Below are positions 57,898-64,000 of a stretch of DNA of 64,000 bases, piece by piece. The first letter of the stretch is position 1. Every line of letters begins with the position of its first letter. The position numbers and the translations under genes were made by a program. The stretch lies in assembly GCF_041260665.1 (NCBI RefSeq), contig NZ_JBGCCT010000015.1, positions 1 to 64,000 of the forward strand. Reading direction: 5' to 3'. The notes beneath the pieces were generated by a model that was not told where the DNA came from, ran no database searches, and saw only the letters and a program-made list of their open reading frames with translations. Origin of the DNA: Catenulispora sp. GP43. Its GTDB lineage: Bacteria > Actinomycetota > Actinomycetes > Streptomycetales > Catenulisporaceae.

Positions 57898-59091
57898 ATG
57901 TCGCACGTACTGTCCCGCCCGCGCACCCGCCGCACCGGCGCCCTGATCGCCGTCGGCGGACTGGCGCTGACCGGACTGACGGCTTGTGCTTCCGCCAAGA
58001 ACACTCCCGCCGCCGGCACCAGCACCGCCACCTCCGCGGCGGCCGCGGCCACCTCCTGCCCGGCCCTCGGCGCCGCCGCGCCGACCGCGCCGGCCAAGGC
58101 CGACGGCTCCGGCGGCCAGGTGACCATCTACAGCGCCGACGGTTTGTACGACGCCAAGGACGACAACAACTGGTACAACCAGGAGTTCAAGAAGTTCACG
58201 GCCCTGACCGGCATCCACGTGAACTACTCCGAGGACGGCTCCGGCGGCGTGGAGACCAAGGTCGACTCCGAGAAGTCGAACCCGAAGGCCGACGTCATCG
58301 TCACCCTGCCGCCCTTCATCCAGAAGGCCGAGGCCTCCGGCCTGCTGCAGCCGTACGCCCCGGCCTGCGTCGACAAGGTCGACCCCTCGCTGGTGGACAA
58401 GAACGGCGAGTGGGAGGCGGTGATGGGCAACTACCTGTCCTTCATCTACAACACCAAGGCGCTGCCGGACGGCCCGCCGAAGACCTGGAACGACCTGCTG
58501 GACCCGAAGTTCGCCAAGAAGCTCCAGTACTCCACGCCCGGCGTGGCCGGCGACGGCACCGCGGTGATGATCGCGGCGATCCACGCCTTCGGCGACAACC
58601 GCGACTCCGCCTGGGACTTCTTCAAGAAGCTCCAGTCCAACAACGTCGGCCCGTCCAAGTCCACCGGCGCGCTGGAGAGCAAGGTCAACACCGGCGACCT
58701 GCTGGTGGCCAACGGCGACGTGCAGATGAACTACGTCGACAGCACGACGCAGTACCCGAACAACAAGATCTTCTTCCCGGCGGGCAACGACGGCAAGCCC
58801 AGCACCTTCTCGCTGCCGTACATGGCCGGCCTGGTCAAGGGCGCGCCGAACGCCGACAACGGCAAGAAGCTGATCGACTTCCTGCTCTCCGAGGGCGCGC
58901 AGCTGGACGCCTCCAAGGTGGCCTACGGCTTCCCGGCCCGCACCGACATCAAGCCCACCGACAGCAACTACGCGGCTCTGAACGCGCTGATGCAGGGCGT
59001 GACCGTGTTCCCGGTGGACTGGAACGAGGTCGCGCAGAACTACAACAGCGACGTCAAGGCCTGGGACACCGCGACCGGCACCCCGAGCTGA
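57898..59091 (+). CDS. ABC transporter binding lipoprotein (phosphonate/thiamine/iron type)
   Basis: Lipid-anchored binding protein of 397 residues: signal peptide with lipobox LTAC and Cys30, an Ala/Thr/Pro linker, and a type II binding domain starting GGQVTIYSADGLYDAKDDN near residue 77. Blocks such as FSLPYMAGLVKGAPNADNGK, LIDFLLSEGAQLDASKVAYGF and PARTDIKPTDSNYAAL resemble 2-aminoethylphosphonate-binding PhnS more than iron-binding proteins, but substrate assignment by eye is weak. GAAGGG lies seven bases before the ATG. It opens a complete four-gene importer operon with the ATPase and two permeases. Confidence 0.82.
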   Translation: MSHVLSRPRTRRTGALIAVGGLALTGLTACASAKNTPAAGTSTATSAAAAATSCPALGAAAPTAPAKADGSGGQVTIYSADGLYDAKDDNNWYNQEFKKFTALTGIHVNYSEDGSGGVETKVDSEKSNPKADVIVTLPPFIQKAEASGLLQPYAPACVDKVDPSLVDKNGEWEAVMGNYLSFIYNTKALPDGPPKTWNDLLDPKFAKKLQYSTPGVAGDGTAVMIAAIHAFGDNRDSAWDFFKKLQSNNVGPSKSTGALESKVNTGDLLVANGDVQMNYVDSTTQYPNNKIFFPAGNDGKPSTFSLPYMAGLVKGAPNADNGKKLIDFLLSEGAQLDASKVAYGFPARTDIKPTDSNYAALNALMQGVTVFPVDWNEVAQNYNSDVKAWDTATGTPS

Positions 59092-59155
59092 GCGCACCAG
59101 CCCACCGTTTCCACACTGTTTTTTCTCGACCAGTTTTCCTTGACCAGGAGTGAGC

Positions 59156-60307
59156 ATGGCCGCCACCGAAGCCGACCCATCGGCCCGACGATCAGGACCC
59201 AGATCCGGAGGCATCCGCTTCGACGACGTGACAGTCGCCTACAACGGAACCGTCGTGCTCGACTCCTTCACGCTGGACGTCGCCCCCGGCGAGGTGGTCG
59301 CACTGCTCGGGCCCTCGGGCTCGGGCAAGACCACCGCGCTGCGGGCGGTCGCCGGCTTCGTGCGGCCCGCGTCCGGCCGCGTGTACGCCGGCGGCCGCGA
59401 CGTCACCGACCTGCCGCCGTACAAGCGCGGCCTGGGCATGGTGGTGCAGCAGTACGCACTGTTCCCGCACATGCGCGTGGAACAGAACGTCGCCTTCGGC
59501 CTGAAGGCACAGAAGGTTTCCAAGTCCGAGATCCCCGGCCGCGTCGCCGAGGCCCTGCGCATGACCGGCATGGCGCAGTACGCCAAGCGCTACCCGCGCG
59601 AACTGTCCGGCGGCCAGCAGCAGCGTGTGGCGATCGCCCGCGCCCTGGCCATCGAGCCCGCGGTCCTGCTGCTGGACGAGCCGCTGTCGGCACTGGACGC
59701 ACAGCTGCGCAGCGGAATGCTCGCCGAACTGGCGCGCCTGCACCGCGAACTGCCGGATGTCAGCATCCTGTATGTCACGCACGACCAGATCGAGGCCCTG
59801 ACCCTGGCCGACCGCATCGCGGTGATGAACGACGCGAAGCTGGTCGAGGTCGGCACGGCGCGGGACCTGTACAAGCGGCCCGGCACGGAGTTCGCGGCCG
59901 GCTTCGTGGGCAACTCGAACCTGCTGCCGGTGACGGTCGCGGAGTGCACGCCGCACGCCGACGGGTCGTTCCGGGCCCGGGTGCGGATCACGCCGGACGC
60001 CGACCCGGTGACGGCCACCTGCACCGAGCCGGCCGGGGCCGGCGAGCAGCGGACGCTGTGCCTGCGGCCGCACTTCCTCGGTCTGGCCGCCGCCGACCAC
60101 CACGACAACGCCTTCCCGGGCACCGTGACCGAGGTGCAGTGGCGAGGCTCGGCGCACCGGATCTTCACCGACGTGCACGGCCACGAGGTGCGGCTGGACA
60201 CCAACGAGCTGCGGAACCCGCCGGCGATCGGCGATGAGGTGTGGCTGCACTTCTCGGCCGAGGACGCGGTGCTGATCCCGGCACAGGTTGCGGGCGGCTC
60301 CCGATGA
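59156..60307 (+). CDS. ABC transporter ATPase of the PhnT/PotA type
   Basis: ATP-hydrolysing subunit of 383 residues with all motifs intact: Walker A GPSGSGKTT, Q-loop QQYALFPHM, signature LSGGQQQR, Walker B VLLLDEPLSALD and switch His in LYVTHDQIEAL. A C-terminal TOBE domain (about 270-383) ends in LHFSAEDAVLIPA. AGGAG stands five bases before ATG 59156; a GTG two codons earlier overlaps that site. It lies 64 bp after the binding-protein stop and overlaps the first permease gene by four bases. Confidence 0.92.
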   Translation: MAATEADPSARRSGPRSGGIRFDDVTVAYNGTVVLDSFTLDVAPGEVVALLGPSGSGKTTALRAVAGFVRPASGRVYAGGRDVTDLPPYKRGLGMVVQQYALFPHMRVEQNVAFGLKAQKVSKSEIPGRVAEALRMTGMAQYAKRYPRELSGGQQQRVAIARALAIEPAVLLLDEPLSALDAQLRSGMLAELARLHRELPDVSILYVTHDQIEALTLADRIAVMNDAKLVEVGTARDLYKRPGTEFAAGFVGNSNLLPVTVAECTPHADGSFRARVRITPDADPVTATCTEPAGAGEQRTLCLRPHFLGLAAADHHDNAFPGTVTEVQWRGSAHRIFTDVHGHEVRLDTNELRNPPAIGDEVWLHFSAEDAVLIPAQVAGGSR

Positions 60308-61245
60308 CCGCCGTCACCGAACTCCCTCCTGCCTCGCCGGTGACGCCCGGCAACCGTGGCGCGGCGCTCGCCAACAAGCCCCGCCGCTCCACCGCCTGGC
60401 TCTGGTCCACTCCCCCGGTCCTGTTGCTCGGCGCAGCTTTCCTGTATCCGCTCTACCTCGTCGTCAAGCAGGCGATCGAGGGCAGCCCGCCGGATCCGAG
60501 CAATCCCTTCAAGGTGACCACGTCCTTCTCCGACACCCTGAAGGACCCGGGCACCCGGACCGTCATCAAGAACACGATCCAGATGGCCGTCTACTCCACG
60601 GCTGGCTGCCTCGTCCTGGGCTTCCTGCTCGCGCTGATCATCGCGTTCGTGCCGTTCCCCGGCGCCAAGGCGGTGTCGCGCTTCATCGACGTGTTCCTGT
60701 CGTTCCCGTCGTTCCTGATCACCGTGTCGATCATGTTCCTGTACGGCCGGGTCGGCATGGTGAACCACATCGCCGCCTCGCTGACCGGCGGGCGGCACGA
60801 CACGCCGATCAACTTCGTCGAGTACTCGCCGTGGGGCATCTGGCTGGCCGAGCTGATCTACTTCACGCCGTTCGTGATGCGGCCGCTGCTGACCGCGTTC
60901 TCGCAGATCGACACCGGGCAGCTGGAGGTCGCCGCCTCGCTCGGGGCCCGGGCCGGCCGCGTCGTCGTGCAGGTGATCCTGCCCGAGGCGCTGCCCGCGC
61001 TGTTCGCCGGCGGCTCGCTGGTGCTGATGCTGACGATGAACGAGTACGGCATCGTCTCCTTCACCGGCGCCAAGTACCAGACACTCCCGGTGCTCATCGA
61101 GAACTTCGCCAAGGAGCAGACCAACTACGCCGGGGCGTGCGCCCTGGCCGTCATCAACATCGTGCTGTCGCTGGCGCTGTTCACCGGCTACCGCGTCCTG
61201 CTCGCCCGGATGTCTGGAGGCCGCCGTGCTGCTGTACACGCGTAG
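60304..61245 (+). CDS. ABC transporter permease (first of pair)
   Basis: Membrane permease of 313 residues. The ATG at 60304 overlaps the ATPase stop (ATGA), so the start is fixed by coupling. Six helices are predicted; the first (PPVLLLGAAFLYPLYLVVK) is near residues 36-56. The ATPase-docking EAA loop reads LEVAASLGARAGRVVVQVILPEALPA. The presence of separate permease genes rather than one fused FbpB-like gene favours the phosphonate/thiosulfate-like or spermidine-like branch. Its final 20 bp overlap the second permease gene. Confidence 0.9.
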   Translation: MTAVTELPPASPVTPGNRGAALANKPRRSTAWLWSTPPVLLLGAAFLYPLYLVVKQAIEGSPPDPSNPFKVTTSFSDTLKDPGTRTVIKNTIQMAVYSTAGCLVLGFLLALIIAFVPFPGAKAVSRFIDVFLSFPSFLITVSIMFLYGRVGMVNHIAASLTGGRHDTPINFVEYSPWGIWLAELIYFTPFVMRPLLTAFSQIDTGQLEVAASLGARAGRVVVQVILPEALPALFAGGSLVLMLTMNEYGIVSFTGAKYQTLPVLIENFAKEQTNYAGACALAVINIVLSLALFTGYRVLLARMSGGRRAAVHA

Positions 61246-62026
61246 ATCGCAGCGGATCGCGTGGGCGGTCTTCGGGTTCTTCTTCCTGCTGCTGTTCGGG
61301 CTGCCGTTCGGCGTGCTGGTCCTGGCGGCCTTCACCCGGCAGTGGAACGGCGCCTTCCCCTCCTCCTACACGTTCTCCAACATCACCGCGGCCTTCCACA
61401 CCGACCCGCTCGACGGCCTGGAGACCTCGCTGATCACCGCGCTGCTGTCCAGCGTGATCGCGCTGGTGGTCGGGACGTGGGCGGCCCTGGCCCTGGACGC
61501 GGTCCGCAACCGCGCCGGCAAGACGCTGGTCCAGACGGTGTTCATGCTGCCGATCGCGGTCCCGTCGGTGGTCGTCGGCCTGGCCCTGCTGGTCGCGTTC
61601 TCGCAGGGCCCGGTCCTGCTGAACGGCACCAACACCATCGTGGTGATGGCGCACGCGATCCTGGTCACCGCCTACGCCTTCCAGCAGGTCTCGGCGGCGG
61701 TGACGCGCCTGGACCCGGCGTTCGAACAAGCAGCGGCCTCGCTCGGCGCGCGGCCGTACTACACGCTGCTGCGGGTGAAACTGCCGCTGCTGCTGCCGGC
61801 GCTGACCGGCTCGCTGGCGCTGTGCTTCGCGCTGTCGATGGGCGAACTCGGCGCCACGGCGATGGTGTACTCGGCCGACTGGACGACGCTGCCGCTGCGC
61901 ATCTACGCGCTGGACGACCGCGGGCACCAGTTCGTCGCGGCGGCGGTGACCGCGGTGATGATGACGATCACCTTGGCGGTGCTGCTGGTGTTCTCGCGGA
62001 TTCGGACACGCGCGAACTATCGGTGA
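61226..62026 (+). CDS. ABC transporter permease (second of pair)
   Basis: Membrane permease of 266 residues beginning at GTG 61226, with TGGAGG five bases upstream inside the end of the first permease gene. Six helices are predicted, starting with IAWAVFGFFFLLLFGLPFGVLVLAA. The EAA loop reads FEQAAASLGARPYYTLLRVKLPLLLPALTG. It completes the importer with its partner permease, ATPase and binding lipoprotein. A very strong hairpin follows the stop. Confidence 0.9.
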   Translation: MLLYTRRSQRIAWAVFGFFFLLLFGLPFGVLVLAAFTRQWNGAFPSSYTFSNITAAFHTDPLDGLETSLITALLSSVIALVVGTWAALALDAVRNRAGKTLVQTVFMLPIAVPSVVVGLALLVAFSQGPVLLNGTNTIVVMAHAILVTAYAFQQVSAAVTRLDPAFEQAAASLGARPYYTLLRVKLPLLLPALTGSLALCFALSMGELGATAMVYSADWTTLPLRIYALDDRGHQFVAAAVTAVMMTITLAVLLVFSRIRTRANYR

Positions 62027-62031
62027 CTTCG

Positions 62032-62084
62032 GCGGAAGGAGCCGAGGGCCCGGGTCGCCACCGGGCCCTCGGAGCTCCTTTCCG
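62032..62084. terminator. Strong terminator between convergent operons
   Basis: CCGAGGGCCCGG (62042-62053) pairs perfectly with CCGGGCCCTCGG (62061-62072) around a seven-base loop, and GCGGAAGGAG outside pairs with CTCCTTTCCGC with one bulge. It lies between the permease stop and the stop of the small minus-strand pair, so it ends both transcripts. Confidence 0.85.
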
Positions 62085-62342
62085 CTAGATCAAACTTATA
62101 ACGCTGATGAGGGTGATCACGGAGGCTTCCTCATCAACCTCATATTCGATGAGGCCCAGAGAGCTCACCGCCCAGGCCCGCTTCGTGACTCCACCAGCTG
62201 TTCTTTCGGCGACGTCGCCACCTTGTCCGTAGGGGTCGTTGCCGATCTCCAAACAAGCCATCACGAACATCGCGTGTGCCATCTCAGGCATTGCGGCGAT
62301 TGCCTCAGTCAACGCCATCTCGAAGATAGTGCTGTACCTCAT
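62085..62342 (-). CDS. Small RelE/ParE-like protein, putative toxin
   Basis: Protein of 85 residues without a signal peptide. N-terminal helices (FEMALTEAIAAMPEMAHAMF) are followed by beta strands ending GLIEYEVDEEASVITLISVI, the pattern of RelE/ParE-fold proteins, in which the last strands read like RVxYxVDDExxxVxVL. The usual basic catalytic residues are sparse, so the assignment is by shape rather than by active site. ATG 62342 overlaps the stop of the small upstream gene by four bases. The pair may be a toxin-antitoxin unit with the antitoxin first. Codon use seems less GC-biased than in its neighbours. Confidence 0.5.
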   Translation of the reverse strand: MRYSTIFEMALTEAIAAMPEMAHAMFVMACLEIGNDPYGQGGDVAERTAGGVTKRAWAVSSLGLIEYEVDEEASVITLISVISLI

Positions 62343-62626
62343 GCCGCCTGTTGGGCCCGCTCTTGCTCCCAGCGCTCCCGGTAACCAGGGAATGCCTCAT
62401 CGAACGGGATGCCGTTACCCGTGGCAAGGCTCCGGTCCGACCGGAACGCTTCCAGTCGGCCTGCCTTGTTCAGCACAGCGATGATGAACCAGTACCCGAA
62501 GGTTTTCTGCAAATCGTCGATGTGCGCCGACTCGATGGCCGCATTGAACTCGGCGACCTCATCCTCGGGCAGCGCTTCGCGGACTGCGACGATAGTGCGG
62601 TCTAAGCGGACCGTGTAGTGACTCAA
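62339..62626 (-). CDS. Small DUF6247-like protein, putative antitoxin
   Basis: Protein of 95 residues if it starts at TTG 62626, which has GGAAG six bases upstream; the open frame extends further but without a better site. The helical core VREALPEDEVAEFNAAIESAHIDDLQ is followed by the pattern FGYWFIIAVLNKAG, as in actinobacterial DUF6247 proteins that accompany small toxins. No DNA-binding motif is evident. It overlaps the RelE-like gene by four bases. The less GC-rich sequence of the pair suggests recent arrival. Confidence 0.5.
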   Translation of the reverse strand: MSHYTVRLDRTIVAVREALPEDEVAEFNAAIESAHIDDLQKTFGYWFIIAVLNKAGRLEAFRSDRSLATGNGIPFDEAFPGYRERWEQERAQQAA

Positions 62627-62742
62627 CTCTTTCTTCCTTTCCTTGCCGGCCCGCAGCCACCTCCACTGTGACACCCGCAACACCCCCGTGTCGCCTCAAG
62701 CCGCACCCCACCAGGAAAGTTACCCGCTGGTAGCCTTCCCTC

Positions 62743-64000
62743 ATGACTTCAGACCCGGCCGCGCTGTTCAACCCGCGCACCCTCGACTTCTCGCGCTTCG
62801 ACGAGGAGACCCAGCGGCTGCTCACGGCCGTCGTCGACTGGTTCGAGGGGCGGGGCAAGCGGCGCCTGCTCGCCGAGGACCTGGACCGGGTCTGGTACGC
62901 CGACTTCCTGGAGTTCGCCGCGAAGGAGAAGCTCTTCGCGACCTTCCAGACCCCCGCGACCGACGCCTTCGGCCCGGCCGCGCCGGCGCAGCGCTGGGAC
63001 ACCGCGCGCAACGCCGCGCTGAGCGAGATCCTCGGCTTCTATGGGCTGCCGTACTGGTACACCTGGCAGGTCACCGTCCTGGGCCTCGGGCCGGTCTGGA
63101 TGTCGGAGAACGCCGCCGCGCGCGAGCGGGCCGCGCGGCTGCTCGACGAGGGCCATGTCTTCGCCTTCGGCCTGTCGGAGAAGGAGCACGGCGCCGACGT
63201 CTACTCAACCGACATGATCCTCACCCCGGACGGCGACGGCGGCTACACCGCCACCGGCGGCAAGTACTACATCGGCAACGGCAACGTGGCCGGTCTGGTC
63301 TCCGTCTTCGGCCGGCGCTCCGACGTCGAGGGTCCCGACGGCTACGTCTTCTTCGCCGTGGACAGCCGCCACGAGAAGTTCGAGCTGGTGCAGAACGTCG
63401 TCGACTCGCAGATGTTCGTCAGCGAGTTCAAGCTGCACGAATACCCGGTCACCGAGGCCGACATCCTGCACGCCGGCGCCGACGCCTTCAGCGCCGCGCT
63501 GAACACCGTCAACGTCGGCAAGTTCAACCTGTGCACGGCCTCGGTGGGCATCGCGGAGCACTCGTTCTACGAGGCCATCACGCACGCCCACAACCGCATC
63601 CTGTACGGCCACCCGGTCACCGACTTCGGCCACGTCCGCGCCTCCTTCGTCGACGCCTACGCCCGCCTGGTCGCGATGAAGCTGTTCAGCGCCCGCGCCG
63701 TCGACTACTTCCGCAGCGCGAACGCCGAGGACCGCCGCTACCTGCTGTTCAACCCGGTCACCAAGATGAAGGTGACCTCCGAGGGCGAGCGGGTCGTGGA
63801 CCTGCTCTGGGACGTGATCGCGGCCCGCGGCTTCGAGAAGGACACCTACTTCAACGGCGCCACCCACTACATCAGGGCCCTGCCGAAGCTGGAGGGCACG
63901 GTCCACGTGAACCTCGCGCTGGTGCTGAAGTTCATGCCGAACTACCTACGCGTCTTTGACGGCATTGAGCACAGCGCGCCGCAGGACTACCCCGAGGTGC
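62743..64000 (+). CDS. Acyl-CoA dehydrogenase, incomplete at window end
   Basis: The frame starting at ATG 62743 stays open for 419 codons and runs off the right edge. The product begins MTSDPAALFNPRTLDF, has an N-terminal helical domain to about residue 125, and the flavin-binding region HVFAFGLSEKEHGADVYSTD followed by GGKYYIGNGNVAGLVSVFGR, the LTEP-like block of acyl-CoA dehydrogenases. Later segments VNVGKFNLCTASVGIAEHSF and TDFGHVRASFVDAY also fit. A KstR-type site is not seen upstream. It oxidises an acyl-CoA at the alpha-beta bond; chain specificity is unknown. Confidence 0.85.
   Translation, partial: MTSDPAALFNPRTLDFSRFDEETQRLLTAVVDWFEGRGKRRLLAEDLDRVWYADFLEFAAKEKLFATFQTPATDAFGPAAPAQRWDTARNAALSEILGFYGLPYWYTWQVTVLGLGPVWMSENAAARERAARLLDEGHVFAFGLSEKEHGADVYSTDMILTPDGDGGYTATGGKYYIGNGNVAGLVSVFGRRSDVEGPDGYVFFAVDSRHEKFELVQNVVDSQMFVSEFKLHEYPVTEADILHAGADAFSAALNTVNVGKFNLCTASVGIAEHSFYEAITHAHNRILYGHPVTDFGHVRASFVDAYARLVAMKLFSARAVDYFRSANAEDRRYLLFNPVTKMKVTSEGERVVDLLWDVIAARGFEKDTYFNGATHYIRALPKLEGTVHVNLALVLKFMPNYLRVFDGIEHSAPQDYPEV

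Noticed and set aside
62643-63959. Plus-strand frame of 438 codons overlapping the acyl-CoA dehydrogenase
   Set aside because: Its product is Arg/Gly-rich nonsense; the frame starting at 62743 has clear dehydrogenase motifs but stays open at the window edge.

Overview
The window comes from a very GC-rich, filamentous-type actinomycete chromosome. Evidence for this is the extreme third-position GC, frequent GTG starts, many lipoproteins with Ser/Gly linkers, a PknG-GlnX-GlnH set, Rsm22, an ECF42-type sigma factor with its YCII partner, and a KstR-like TetR regulator. A Catenulispora/Actinospica- or Streptomyces-like relative is my best guess, but the genus cannot be fixed from sequence alone. 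The first 112 bases are G/C homopolymer and look like an assembly end.

Left part (0.1-6.1 kb): a sugar-binding lipoprotein with a doubled DasR-like operator, an isochorismatase-like hydrolase next to a GlxA-type regulator whose C-terminus looks frameshifted, a repeat-rich membrane-anchored phosphodiester-glycosidase-like protein, a 32-residue membrane peptide whose ribosome site lies in a hairpin, and a small secreted-repeat lipoprotein. Signalling block (6.2-16.0 kb, minus strand): GlnX-like membrane protein, GlnH-like amino-acid-binding lipoprotein, an unknown helical protein, PknG-type kinase, PP2C phosphatase, VWA protein and FHA protein. This reads as one amino-acid-sensing phosphorylation module that carries its own phosphatase and phospho-reader.

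Middle (16-33 kb): an L,D-transpeptidase, a GH15 glucoamylase/trehalase-like enzyme, a HAD hydrolase and two giant FtsX-like permeases without an ATPase (one frameshifted). These are followed by a carbohydrate ABC operon (binding protein, two permeases, ATPase) with a divergent ROK regulator. One permease of this operon has an inserted extracellular beta-sandwich, and its ATPase has lost the signature motif, D-loop and switch histidine.

Right part (33-64 kb): an acyl-CoA catabolic neighbourhood. It contains a thiolase, a fused two-domain acyl-CoA dehydrogenase, a ferredoxin plus aldehyde dehydrogenase pair, a metallo-beta-lactamase hydrolase, an operon of aldehyde dehydrogenase, two CoA-transferase subunits and a citryl-CoA-lyase-like protein, and a second acyl-CoA dehydrogenase running off the end. 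A KstR-like regulator and AACnnGTT palindromes in three control regions suggest a KstR-type regulon for steroid or lipid breakdown. Interleaved are an ECF42 sigma/YCII pair, a transmembrane Ser/Thr kinase, a glycosyltransferase-methyltransferase-alpha/alpha-barrel operon, Rsm22, a MarR-GNAT fusion with a 25-bp palindrome, a Nudix hydrolase, a cold-shock protein, a complete phosphonate/thiamine/iron-type ABC importer and a small toxin-antitoxin-like pair.
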